Source of the DNA: Uliginosibacterium flavum
Lineage (GTDB): Bacteria; Pseudomonadota; Gammaproteobacteria; Burkholderiales; Rhodocyclaceae
DNA length: 64,000 nt
Assembly: GCF_040566545.1 (NCBI RefSeq)
Contig: NZ_JBEWZI010000007.1
Coordinates: forward strand, 140,043 to 204,042
Reading direction: 5' to 3'
In this document: in pieces, positions 36,697 to 44,973 of the stretch
Layout of the letters: every line of letters starts with the position of its first letter
How positions within the stretch are numbered: position 1 is the stretch's first letter
Position numbers and translations under genes: made by a program
Notes under the pieces: generated by a model
Database searches by the model: none
What the model saw: only the letters and a program-made list of their open reading frames with translations
Told to the model about the DNA's origin: nothing

Positions 36697-37452
36697 ATGG
36701 ACAAAATTTTTCGGATTGTCTTTCAGGGTGGCCTGCGTGAAGGCCTTGATCCAGCCCTCGTGCGGCAACAGGCAACGGCCCGCCTGAAGGCCAACCCGGC
36801 GCAGGCTGAACGTATCTTTTCCGGCGAGCGCGTGCTGCTCAAACAGAATCTCGACGCTGCGCAGGCCAAGGCGTATCAAAGTGCGCTGGCGCAGCTCGGG
36901 ATGCTGGTCACACTGGAAGAGATGAGCCCAGCGGCCCCAGCCGCCGCCTTGAGCGCGCCGCCGCGCATTGAAGCCCCCAAGCCGGCCGAACTCTGCCAGT
37001 TTCAGCGCACCCACATCAATCTGGCCCGCGCCGAGGCGCTGCTGAACGGCACCGATCCGACCCAGCTAGCGCCCACCATCGCGGCGCCTATGCCTGTGGC
37101 TGCCCAGCCCAGACGCAGCGTTCCCCGTGCTGCCGTCGAACCCCGCACGCCGAACGACGACTGGATGCACGAATCGGGCTTTGTCAGTCTGGAGCGCGCC
37201 CAGAAAAGGCTGGCCGACGCCGCCGCGCAATTCAGTCAGCCCGCCGAAATGCCCGCACACGCAGCCCGCCAGTCGCTGCCAGAGGGCGCGCCGAGCACCG
37301 TCATCATCATCCCGCCCGCCCCAGCCACACGCCCGGCACAGATTTTCAGCAGCCAGTTCCAGTGCCGCCACTGCGGCACCGAACACCAGATTGAAAGCCA
37401 TCTGCAGCTGAACATCACGACCATGCCCGCAGGCGAGCGCGCGGTGAGCTGA
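36697..37452 (+). CDS. Paralogous family protein 2
   Basis: 251 residues. The N-terminal domain is RIVFQGGLREGLDP...ERIFSGERVLLKQN...LAQLGMLVTLEEM, very like paralogue 1. It then has FQRTHINLARAEALLNGTDP and a Pro/Ala-rich linker, and ends with FQCRHCGTEHQIESHLQLNI. The ATG at 36697 has AAGGGAG upstream; the frame is open further up, without support. It starts 135 bases after paralogue 1. Function unknown. Confidence 0.7.
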   Translation: MDKIFRIVFQGGLREGLDPALVRQQATARLKANPAQAERIFSGERVLLKQNLDAAQAKAYQSALAQLGMLVTLEEMSPAAPAAALSAPPRIEAPKPAELCQFQRTHINLARAEALLNGTDPTQLAPTIAAPMPVAAQPRRSVPRAAVEPRTPNDDWMHESGFVSLERAQKRLADAAAQFSQPAEMPAHAARQSLPEGAPSTVIIIPPAPATRPAQIFSSQFQCRHCGTEHQIESHLQLNITTMPAGERAVS

Positions 37453-37563
37453 GCGGGAGGCTGAACCGGGCCTGGAAGGGCGACGTTCACGAAAATCCGG
37501 CGTCTGTCCTCCTGAAAAGATACAGCCTGCAGAGCCGCACGGAGCCTCGCTCCGCAGCCACCA

Positions 37564-37600
37564 TGCCTGAAGAAGCCCGCCAGAAGAGGCTCTTCAGGCA
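37564..37600. repeat. REP-like palindrome, GAAGAGCC family (copy 6)
   Basis: TGCCTGAAGAAGCC and GAGGCTCTTCAGGCA face each other across a short loop. The degraded CAGCCTGCAGAGCCGC lies just before (about 37526-37542). It separates paralogue 2 from paralogue 3. Confidence 0.7.
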
Positions 37601-37740
37601 GACATTTGAGCATTCCGTTTTCGCCGGACGATTGAGTAAGAATAAATCTGACAACTTTTGTTGCAGCGGCCCAAAAACCCTCCTCAGCACACGGAATCTA
37701 TGTAAATTCCAGCAAATCAAACATGCATCTGTAGCAAACA

Positions 37741-38187
37741 ATGAAAACAGGATTTCGCCTCGTTTTCCGTGGTGGGGTTTGCAGCCGCACACTGCCGGAA
37801 AACGAAGTCCGCGCAGCCATCGCGCGGGTTTTAAAGCTCGACGATGAACAGATCGCCCAGCTGTTCGCCGACCAAGTCTTCACGCTGGACAAGGCGTTCG
37901 ATCAGGCCAGCGCCCTCAACTGCGTGGCCTATCTGCAAAAGCTGGGACTGGATGTCGTTCTGGATCAACCACACAGCGCACACAATCCCCCCGCACCACA
38001 AGCCGCCGCCCGCTGGCTGAGTGACTCCGGTCTGGGTAGTGGTTTCACCCAGACCCAGCTCAACATGGCGCGCGCCGAGGAGCTGCTACAAGGTTTCGCA
38101 CCGGATGCAGATGCCCGTCCGCCCTTCGCTGGCGCGGATGTAAACCAAGCTGGCAGCGCAACGCCCACAAACGACGCTACGAAGTAG
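37741..38187 (+). CDS. Paralogous family protein 3, short form
   Basis: 148 residues. FRLVFRGGVCSRTLPENEVRAAIARVLKLDDEQIAQLFADQVFTLDKAFD, then YLQKLGLDVVLDQ, is the same N-terminal domain with weaker identity. FTQTQLNMARAEELLQG is the shared helix motif. The zinc-knuckle C-terminus is missing. It lies 163 bases before the radical SAM gene. Function unknown. Confidence 0.65.
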   Translation: MKTGFRLVFRGGVCSRTLPENEVRAAIARVLKLDDEQIAQLFADQVFTLDKAFDQASALNCVAYLQKLGLDVVLDQPHSAHNPPAPQAAARWLSDSGLGSGFTQTQLNMARAEELLQGFAPDADARPPFAGADVNQAGSATPTNDATK

Positions 38188-38244
38188 GCAGATCCCACTG
38201 GCACAGGCCGTAGAATGGCGGCTTCCGCCCTGTTTTCACGCCCT

Positions 38245-38348
38245 ATTCCAATTCCAGATAGAGACGAGACGCGAAGACGAGCCGCTGACAGTGCTATGGC
38301 ACGGCAAGGCGAAGTCGACAAAGTATCGTTTCTATCTGGAATTGGAAT
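38245..38348. promoter_or_regulatory. Long inverted repeat in front of the radical SAM gene
   Basis: The 21-base arms at 38245-38265 (ATTCCAATTCCAGATAGA..) and 38328-38348 (..TCTATCTGGAATTGGAAT) differ at one position. A 62-base loop separates them. The right arm ends one base before the ATG at 38350, so in mRNA it would cover the ribosome-binding region. It may be a translational switch or a small inverted-repeat transposable element. Confidence 0.55.
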
Positions 38349-38349
38349 T

Positions 38350-40254
38350 ATGTCTGTCACTCCTCAACGCGTCCTTGCTGTCATCCCGCCGATGACGCAG
38401 CTGAACACGCCCTACCCTTCAACGGCCTACCTGACCGGCTTCCTGCGCACGCAGGGCGTCGACGCCGTGCAGGAAGACCTGGCCATCGCGCTGGTGTTGC
38501 GCCTGCTCTCGCCGGCCGGGCTGGATGAAATCCGCACGCAGATAGAAACCACGCTGGCGAAATCGCGCAGCGCGAATGTCGCCGCCTTCCTCGAAAATTT
38601 CGCCGCCTACCGCGCCAGCATCGGCCCGGTGATCGCCTTCCTGCAGGGTCGCGATTCGACCCTGGCCTATCGCATCTGCGGCGGCGCCTACCTACCCGAG
38701 GGCAGCCGTTTCGATTCGCTGGATGCCTACGTCGATCCCGATGGGGGCGACCCGCTGGCCTGGGCCTTCGGCTCGCTGGGCCTGCAGGATCGCGCCCGCC
38801 ATCTGGCCACGCTGTATCTGAATGATCTGGCCGACGTGATCCGCGAAGGCGTCGACGCGCGCTTCGAGTTCGTGCGCTATGCCGAATCGATTGCCATGGC
38901 GCAAGCGACTTTTGAACCCTTGGCCGCCGCGCTGGCTGCGCCCGAGAATCTGATCGACGCGACACTGAAAACCCTCACGCTGGACGCGCTGGCCCGTCAC
39001 CAGCCGCAAGTCGTGCTGATCTCCGTGCCCTTTCCCGGCACGGTGTACGCGGCCTTTCGCATCGCCCAGACGATCAAGGCGCACGACCCGGCGATCACCG
39101 TGGTGCTCGGCGGCGGCTTCGCCAATACCGAGCTGCGCGAACTGACGGAACCGCGCGTCTTCGACTATTTCGATTTCATCACCCTGGACGATGGCGAGCG
39201 CCCGACCCTGGCGCTGCTCGAACACTTGCGCGGCAAGCGTGGCAATGGCCGTCTGGTACGGACCTTCCTGCGCAAAGACGGTGCGGTCAGCTACGTGAAT
39301 TTCCCCGAGCCGGACGTGCCCTTTGCGGAAGTCGGCGCACCCACCTGGGACGGTCTGCCGATTGACCGTTACCTCTCCGTCATGGACATGCTGAACCCCA
39401 TGCATCGCCTGTGGAGCGACGGACGCTGGAACAAGCTGACCGTGGCACATGGCTGCTACTGGAAAAAATGCAGCTTCTGCGACGTAAGTCTGGATTACAT
39501 CTCGCGTTACGAAACGGCCAACGCCGAGATCCTCGTGGACCGCATCGAGGCGATCATCGCCGAGACGGGCCAGACCGGCTTTCACTTCGTCGACGAAGCT
39601 GCGCCGCCCAAGATGCTGCGCGCATTGGCCGAAGAGCTGCAGCGCCGCAATCTGGCGATCACCTGGTGGGGCAACATCCGCTTCGAGAAATCCTTCACCC
39701 CAGAGCTCGCCGAACTGCTTGCGCAGAGCGGCTGCATCGCCATTTCCGGCGGGCTGGAGGTGGCCTCGGACCGCCTGCTCACGCTGATGCAGAAAGGCGT
39801 TTCGGTCGATCAGGTCGCGCGCGTCACGCATGCTTTTGCCGAGGCCGGCATCCTCGTGCATGCCTACCTGATGTACGGCTTCCCGACTCAGACCGTGCAG
39901 GACACGGTGGATGCGCTCGAATACGTGCGCCAGCTGTTCGAGGCCGGCTGCATCCAGTCCGGTTTCTTCCACCGTTTCGCCTGCACCGTGCATTCGCCGG
40001 TCGGCAAGAACCCACAGGATTACGGCATCCAGCTGGTGCCGCTGCCGCCGGTGAGCTTCGCCAAGAACGACATCCGCTTCATCGACCCGACCGGCGTGGA
40101 CCACGATGAGCTGGGTCGCGCCCTGACCAAGGCGCTGTACAACTTCATGCACGGCATCGAGCTGGGGCGCGACGTGCGCTCGTGGTTCGAAATGCGCGTG
40201 CCACGGCCACAGGTGGCGAAGAATTTCATTGTGCGGGCGCTGGCAGATCGCTGA
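38350..40254 (+). CDS. B12-binding-domain radical SAM protein
   Basis: 634 residues. The N-terminal cobalamin-binding-type Rossmann part has PPMTQLNTPYPSTAYLTGFLR and VVLGGGFANTELRE. The radical SAM core has Cys369, Cys374 and Cys377 in GCYWKKCSFCD, a CX4CX2C spacing with one residue more than canonical. FHFVDEAAPPK, WWGNIRFEKSF and SGGLEVASDRLL follow. It probably binds a 4Fe-4S cluster and SAM, and may be a B12-dependent methylase or other modifying enzyme. The substrate is unknown. The start at 38350 is preceded by a long inverted repeat; a longer open frame from 38215 runs through that repeat and is rejected. Confidence 0.85.
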   Translation: MSVTPQRVLAVIPPMTQLNTPYPSTAYLTGFLRTQGVDAVQEDLAIALVLRLLSPAGLDEIRTQIETTLAKSRSANVAAFLENFAAYRASIGPVIAFLQGRDSTLAYRICGGAYLPEGSRFDSLDAYVDPDGGDPLAWAFGSLGLQDRARHLATLYLNDLADVIREGVDARFEFVRYAESIAMAQATFEPLAAALAAPENLIDATLKTLTLDALARHQPQVVLISVPFPGTVYAAFRIAQTIKAHDPAITVVLGGGFANTELRELTEPRVFDYFDFITLDDGERPTLALLEHLRGKRGNGRLVRTFLRKDGAVSYVNFPEPDVPFAEVGAPTWDGLPIDRYLSVMDMLNPMHRLWSDGRWNKLTVAHGCYWKKCSFCDVSLDYISRYETANAEILVDRIEAIIAETGQTGFHFVDEAAPPKMLRALAEELQRRNLAITWWGNIRFEKSFTPELAELLAQSGCIAISGGLEVASDRLLTLMQKGVSVDQVARVTHAFAEAGILVHAYLMYGFPTQTVQDTVDALEYVRQLFEAGCIQSGFFHRFACTVHSPVGKNPQDYGIQLVPLPPVSFAKNDIRFIDPTGVDHDELGRALTKALYNFMHGIELGRDVRSWFEMRVPRPQVAKNFIVRALADR

Positions 40255-40256
40255 TC

Positions 40257-40396
40257 GCGAGTCGGAACGGCGCGAGTCGCAAGTCGCAAGTCGCCAAACC
40301 CAAAATCAAAAATCAAAAACCCAACCCTCACCCCGACTCGCGACTTGCGACTCGCGACTTGCGACTTGCGACTTGCGACTCGCGACTTGCGACTCA
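40257..40396. repeat. Short tandem repeats (CGACTTG/CGACTCG and reverse) before rsmD
   Basis: The left block (40257-40294) reads GCGAGTCGCAAGTCGCAAGTCGC. The right block (40335-40395) repeats the 7-base unit CGACT(T/C)G about eight times in the opposite sense. A low-complexity stretch (aatcaaaaatcaaaaacccaa) lies between. The two blocks can pair into a long hairpin. Confidence 0.75.
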
Positions 40397-40440
40397 CGGC
40401 GTGCGAAAATGCGCGACTCATTCGCTGACGGATTACTCTC

Positions 40441-40992
40441 TTGAGCAAAGTTCGCATCGTGGGCGGCACGCACCGCTCGCGCCTTATCGACGTTGCCGAC
40501 GCCATCGGCCTGCGCCCGACGCCGGATCGCGTGCGCGAAACCCTGTTCAACTGGCTGGGCCAGGATCTGGACGGATTGCGCTGTCTGGACCTGTTTGCCG
40601 GTACGGGCGCGCTCGGGTTCGAAGCGGCTTCGCGCGGCGCGGCCAGCGTAGTGATGGTGGAATCCGCAGCCAAGGTGATGGCACATTTGCGCAGCGCCAA
40701 TGCCCAGCTGCAGTTCAGCAACGTGCGGATTCAAGCCGGTGATGGTCTGAAGTTCCTGCAGGCCACACCGCTGCAGTTCGATCTGGTGTTTCTCGACCCG
40801 CCTTACCGTCAGGGCTGGCTGGACCGCCTGGCGCCGCATCTGGCGCGCGTACTGGCGCCCGGCGCGCGGGTGTATGTCGAGGCCGAAGAGGCCGTCGACA
40901 GCCTGGCGGCTCTGCATCTTCTGAAGTCCGGCAAGGCAGGTCAGGTACACTACCGGCTGTTCAGCCAAACCGCAGCAGGAGATTCCGCATGA
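40441..40992 (+). CDS. rsmD: 16S rRNA (guanine-966-N2)-methyltransferase
   Basis: 183 residues. RIVGGTHRSR at the start, RPTPDRVRETLFNWL, the SAM loop LDLFAGTGALGFEAASRGA and the catalytic DPPY in LVFLDPPYRQGW are all RsmD marks. It methylates G966 of 16S rRNA. A TTG start at 40441 fits the conserved N-terminus; no ATG fits. Its stop overlaps the coaD start (ATGA), the usual rsmD-coaD pairing. Confidence 0.92.
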   Translation: MSKVRIVGGTHRSRLIDVADAIGLRPTPDRVRETLFNWLGQDLDGLRCLDLFAGTGALGFEAASRGAASVVMVESAAKVMAHLRSANAQLQFSNVRIQAGDGLKFLQATPLQFDLVFLDPPYRQGWLDRLAPHLARVLAPGARVYVEAEEAVDSLAALHLLKSGKAGQVHYRLFSQTAAGDSA

Positions 40993-41477
40993 ATCCACGC
41001 ATCGCCGTTTACCCCGGCACCTTCGACCCGCTCACGCGGGGCCACGAAGATCTGGTGCGCCGCAGTGCACGGATCTTCGATCACATCATCCTTGGCGTGG
41101 CCGCCAGCAGCGGCAAGAATCCCCTGTTCTCGCTGGCCGAGCGGGTCGAGATCGCCCACGAAGTTCTGGCAGATCAACCGAACATCGAGGTGCTGGGCTT
41201 CTCCGGACTGCTGATCGATTTCGTACGCGAGAAAAGGGCGGGGGTAATCGTACGCGGGCTGCGTGCGGTGTCCGACTTCGAATATGAGTTTCAGATGGCG
41301 GGCATGAACCGTCGTCTGCACCCGGACGTGGAGACCATGTTCCTCACGCCCGGTGAGGAAAACATGTTTCTCTCCGCCACCATGGTGCGCGAAATCGGCT
41401 TGCTCGGCGGCGACGTGAGTACCTTCGTGCAGCCCTGCGTGACCGAACGCATCCGCCAGAAACTGGCGCAACGCTAA
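40989..41477 (+). CDS. coaD: Phosphopantetheine adenylyltransferase
   Basis: 162 residues. The nucleotidyltransferase motif YPGTFDPLTRGHEDLV (T/HxGH), then VRGLRAVSDFEYEFQMAGMNRRL and FLSATMVREIGLLGGDVSTFV are typical of CoaD. It adenylates 4'-phosphopantetheine in CoA synthesis. Coupled to rsmD and followed 28 bases later by a ferredoxin gene. Confidence 0.96.
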   Translation: MNPRIAVYPGTFDPLTRGHEDLVRRSARIFDHIILGVAASSGKNPLFSLAERVEIAHEVLADQPNIEVLGFSGLLIDFVREKRAGVIVRGLRAVSDFEYEFQMAGMNRRLHPDVETMFLTPGEENMFLSATMVREIGLLGGDVSTFVQPCVTERIRQKLAQR

Positions 41478-41505
41478 ACCCATTTAAACGACAGGAAATA
41501 TCAGC

Positions 41506-41754
41506 ATGTCCCTGATAATCACCGACGACTGCATCAACTGCGATGTGTGCGAGCCGGAATGCCCGAACAACGCCATCTCGCAAGGCGAGGAAATCTACGA
41601 GATCGATCCGGACAAGTGCACCGAATGCGTCGGCCATTACGACGAGCCGCAATGCCAGCAGGTCTGCCCGGTGGATTGCATTCCGCACAACCCGGACATG
41701 GTGGAGAGCGCCGATCAGCTGATGGCCAAGTTCATCAAGCTGACGCAAAAGTAG
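41506..41754 (+). CDS. 2[4Fe-4S] ferredoxin, YfhL-like
   Basis: 82 residues. The first cluster motif is CINCDVCEPECP and the second begins CTECVGHYDEPQCQQVCPVDCI, with an insertion between its Cys residues. This is the Alvin / YfhL type of low-potential ferredoxin often found beside coaD in proteobacteria. It carries electrons in the cytosol; the partner is unknown. An AGGAAAT ribosome-binding site precedes the ATG. Confidence 0.93.
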   Translation: MSLIITDDCINCDVCEPECPNNAISQGEEIYEIDPDKCTECVGHYDEPQCQQVCPVDCIPHNPDMVESADQLMAKFIKLTQK

Positions 41755-41903
41755 CAGGGTGCGCATTGCGCACCATTCCCACTCCGTGATCACCACCCGG
41801 ACCGCGTGCGCGGTGCGAACCCTACGCCGAGCGGCATGCAGCCTTACTCTCCACGGAACATGCCGGTACAGGCTTGCTGGGTGCGCCTTTTCGAACATGC
41901 ACA

Positions 41904-41939
41904 CTGAAGAAGTCCGTCCAGAGCGGCTCTTCAGGCAGG
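41904..41939. repeat. REP-like palindrome, GAAGAGCC family (copy 7)
   Basis: CTGAAGAAGTCCG faces CGGCTCTTCAGGCAGG across a short loop. It lies directly before the A-tract of the 41944-41972 terminator, so the two hairpins are stacked between the convergent ferredoxin and GTPase genes. Confidence 0.65.
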
Positions 41940-41943
41940 AAAC

Positions 41944-41972
41944 AAAAAAACCGGGCAGCGCCCGGTTTTTTT
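41944..41972. terminator. Bidirectional intrinsic terminator
   Basis: A seven-base A-tract, then CCGGGC-agc-GCCCGG, then a seven-base T-tract. The stem is perfect and flanked for use from either strand, as expected between the convergent ferredoxin and dynamin-like genes. Confidence 0.9.
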
Positions 41973-41989
41973 GTTGAATCGCCGGAAGC

Positions 41990-43951
41990 TCAAGCCGCCA
42001 GTTCGTCCTCGCGGCGCGGACTGCCCAACGATGCGCCCAGGGCGATTTCGATCACGCCACGCATCGCGTCAATTTCTTCGACCTGACGCAGCAGCGCGCC
42101 TTCGGCCTGCATCAATTCCTTGATGCGTTCTTCCAGCGTGCCGGTGGCTTCGTGCACGCGCTTGACGCTTTCCAGGCGGCGTTTGAGTTGCAACTGGTAT
42201 TCGCGCACCTGCGTTTCCAGCGGCGACATCACCACGCGCAGCCATTGTTCGACATCGCGGTTGGCGATTTCGAAAGTCTTGCGCGCTTCGAGCGCCACGG
42301 TTTCAAAGAAACGCTGGGTCAGCGTGCCTTTGGTGTGCGTCACCATCGAGGCGAGGGTATTGATTTCCTCGTTGAAGGCGTTCTCCAGCCGCAGGATGTC
42401 ACGCTCGTAACGCATGGTCGAAAAGCTGTTCGGCGGCGCCAGCTTGAGGCCGTGCTCCACCGCGAAGCGCTTGTACATGGCATCCAGCATGTTGCTGATT
42501 TCGCTGATGTCCGTCGCTGAATTACGCAGCTTGCCGCGCAGGGTTTCGAAGAACTCCTGCATGGCCGTGCGCAGATCGCGCGAGAAGGTCGCGCCACCCA
42601 TGGCGTCGCGCGTGCGGCGGGTTTCGGAACGCACCGCATCCATGCCGATGTGCGAGAACACCTTGTTCGACAGACTGGTGAACACGCTGCGCACCGCGTG
42701 GTATTTCTGCAAGCCACGGTCGAACTCGTCTTTCTCGGTGCGCACCTTGCGCATCATGTATTCGATGACGCTCTGATTCTTGCCGCGCAGATCCGCCATT
42801 TCCTTGAGCTGCTCGCGCAGGCCGATCAAGCGCGTGTGCAACAACTCGCTGGCACGACGGATGATTTCGCCGGTTTCGAGCAAGGCGTTTTCGCGGATGA
42901 TCTGCTGACGCGTGGGCAGCAATTCGGTGGACAGGGCCGCTTCCAGCGAGCCGATGCGCGAACGCTCCAGCAAGGCTGCGTCCTGGCTCACCTTGGCGAG
43001 CAAAGCTTTTTGCGCGGAAACCGGGAAGACCAGATCCTCGGGGATTTCCAGGGTGCTGGCGACCGAGCGCACCTGCTTGCTGATCTCGGCATTGATCTCG
43101 GTTTCGGAACGCAGACCGTCCCACAAACCGTCGATCTTGTTGAGCACCACCACGCGACCATGGCGCTGAGTACGCCCGACATTGACGTGACGCTGCCAGA
43201 CCTGCAGATCGCTGTGGGTAACGCCGGTATCGGCGGCCAGAATGAAAAGGACGGCATGCGCACTGGGCAGCAACGACAGGGTCAGTTCCGGCTCGGAACC
43301 AATGGCATTCAAACCCGGCGTGTCGATAATGACCAGGCCCTGTTCCAGCAAGGGGTGCGGAAACTGCACGATGGCGTGGCGCCAGCAGGCAATCTCGATC
43401 ATTCCGTTCGCATCAGGCTTGGTGCCCTCGACGCCGGTGTCGTCGACCGCGAAACCGAGCTCCTCGGCTTTTTCGCGCGGCACCATACGGGTTTCGCCGA
43501 CGCGCGCAAAGGCGCGTTGCAGGCTTTCGGCGTCATCCAGAGCAATCGGCTCGAACACCCATTCGGCCGGCATGCGGCGCAGGTCGGCCACGCTTTCCTG
43601 GCGATCACGGGTTTCAATCGGCAGCAGGCGTACGCCCGGCGTCTGGCCTGCTTCCCACTGCAGCTCGGTCGGGCACATGGTGGTGCGGCCGGCGCTGGAA
43701 GGCAGGATGCGGCTACCGTAATGCGAGAAGAATACGGCGTTGATCAGTTCGGATTTGCCACGCGAGAATTCGGCCACAAAGGCGACAACCAGCTTGTCTT
43801 CCTTCAGACGTTCGAGCACGCACTGCAGGCGCAGATCGGTCTGTGCATCGCCGATGTCATTGTGGTTCAGCCAGCCGCGCAGGTGCTGCACGGCATTGCC
43901 GACATCGGCACGCCAACGGGTGTATGCGGAAAAACTGTCAATCAGCGCCAT
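41990..43951 (-). CDS. Dynamin-like GTPase
   Basis: 653 residues. The P-loop is AEFSRGKSELINA (GKS at 65-67; the first Gly of GxxxxGKS is Ala). Switch and G3 are IDTPGLNAIG, and G4 is LNKIDGLWD. Residues from about 330 to the end are long amphipathic helices, predicted coiled coil, as in bacterial dynamin-like / LeoA-type stalks. Such proteins remodel or tether membranes, or act in stress and phage response. The start at 43951 has AGGAG upstream; the open frame above it is not used. A terminator follows. Exact role unknown. Confidence 0.8.
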   Translation of the reverse strand: MALIDSFSAYTRWRADVGNAVQHLRGWLNHNDIGDAQTDLRLQCVLERLKEDKLVVAFVAEFSRGKSELINAVFFSHYGSRILPSSAGRTTMCPTELQWEAGQTPGVRLLPIETRDRQESVADLRRMPAEWVFEPIALDDAESLQRAFARVGETRMVPREKAEELGFAVDDTGVEGTKPDANGMIEIACWRHAIVQFPHPLLEQGLVIIDTPGLNAIGSEPELTLSLLPSAHAVLFILAADTGVTHSDLQVWQRHVNVGRTQRHGRVVVLNKIDGLWDGLRSETEINAEISKQVRSVASTLEIPEDLVFPVSAQKALLAKVSQDAALLERSRIGSLEAALSTELLPTRQQIIRENALLETGEIIRRASELLHTRLIGLREQLKEMADLRGKNQSVIEYMMRKVRTEKDEFDRGLQKYHAVRSVFTSLSNKVFSHIGMDAVRSETRRTRDAMGGATFSRDLRTAMQEFFETLRGKLRNSATDISEISNMLDAMYKRFAVEHGLKLAPPNSFSTMRYERDILRLENAFNEEINTLASMVTHTKGTLTQRFFETVALEARKTFEIANRDVEQWLRVVMSPLETQVREYQLQLKRRLESVKRVHEATGTLEERIKELMQAEGALLRQVEEIDAMRGVIEIALGASLGSPRREDELAA

Positions 43952-44071
43952 ACGAGGCTTCTCCTGGTCTTGCTGTTCTGGACAGCCCGTGCACGGGCTG
44001 AGCACATATTCTGAAAGGGTAGCATACCCCAATGCAATCAAGGCTTTGGCCTGTGATTGCAGAATTCACAT

Positions 44072-44887
44072 TTACTTGCGCTGACAGCGCGGGCAATAGA
44101 AGCTGGCGCGCTGCCCCATCACAAGGCGCCGGATCGGGCTGGCGCAGACGCGACAGGGCTCGTCATCACGGCCATAGACAAAGTATTGCTGCTGAAAATA
44201 GCCCGCCGAGCCGTCGCTATGAACGAAATCGCGCAGGCTGCTGCCACCGGCCGCGAGCGCGTCTTGCAGGGTTTCGCGGAGACAACTCGCGAGCCGCTCG
44301 CAACGCGCTTTCGAGAGCTTGCCGGCCGGCGTCTGCGGATGGATACGCGCCCGAAACAGGCTTTCAGACGCATAAATATTGCCGACACCCACCAGCAGGT
44401 GGCCGTCCATGATCAGCAGCTTGATCGGCGTTGCGCGCCCCCGGCACAAGCCCTGCAGGGCAGCGCCATCAAAGCCGGGCTCCAGCGGCTCGAGGCCCAG
44501 ACGCGCCAGCAGCGGGTGTGCTGCGGCCGGATGATCCAGCCACAAAACCGCCCCGAAACGCCGCGGGTCACGCAAACGCAGCGCCTGCGCGCCCACGACC
44601 AGATCGAAATGATCATGTTTCTCGGCCGGCAGGTCCGCCGCCACGATGCGCAAACTGCCGGACATGCCCAAGTGCAACAGCAGGCAGCCCTCGGCGAATT
44701 CCACCAGCAGATACTTGCCGCGCCGCCGCACCGCCAGCACAACCTGCCCCGGCAAGCGCTGCACCAGATCGTCCGGCACCGGGTAACGCAAACGTGGCTG
44801 ACGCACCCGCACGGCAGTGACGCGCTGCCCGCACAGATGCGGCGCGATGCCCCTGCGCGTGATTTCGACTTCCGGCAACTCGGGCAT
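44072..44887 (-). CDS. mutM: Formamidopyrimidine-DNA glycosylase
   Basis: 271 residues. The N-terminus MPELPEVE holds the catalytic Pro and Glu. LLLHLGMSGSLR contains the beta-clamp Lys region, VGNIYASESLF the helix-two-turn-helix, and CRVCASPIRRLVMGQRASFYCPRCQRK the C-terminal Cys4 zinc finger. It removes 8-oxoguanine and opened purines and nicks by beta/delta elimination. Divergent from the TPR / lolB / ispE group, with an 86-base shared promoter region. Confidence 0.97.
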   Translation of the reverse strand: MPELPEVEITRRGIAPHLCGQRVTAVRVRQPRLRYPVPDDLVQRLPGQVVLAVRRRGKYLLVEFAEGCLLLHLGMSGSLRIVAADLPAEKHDHFDLVVGAQALRLRDPRRFGAVLWLDHPAAAHPLLARLGLEPLEPGFDGAALQGLCRGRATPIKLLIMDGHLLVGVGNIYASESLFRARIHPQTPAGKLSKARCERLASCLRETLQDALAAGGSSLRDFVHSDGSAGYFQQQYFVYGRDDEPCRVCASPIRRLVMGQRASFYCPRCQRK

Positions 44888-44973
44888 TTGGCGTGGGTCT
44901 GATGTTGTTGAAGAGGCAAAACTCTACACTGCTGCTAACATCCCTGACACAAGTCCTCACAACAGAGAGAATC

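Noticed and set aside
38692..40152. 486-residue frame antisense to the radical SAM gene
   Set aside because: The sense strand encodes clear radical SAM and B12-domain motifs; the antisense product is a composition artefact.
40335..40395. CRISPR or minisatellite coding repeat
   Set aside because: 7-base units without spacers, outside any gene; a simple tandem repeat.
42650..44014. 454-residue frame antisense to the dynamin-like GTPase
   Set aside because: The GTPase motifs are on the minus strand. The plus frame is low in hydrophobic order and has no ribosome-binding site.
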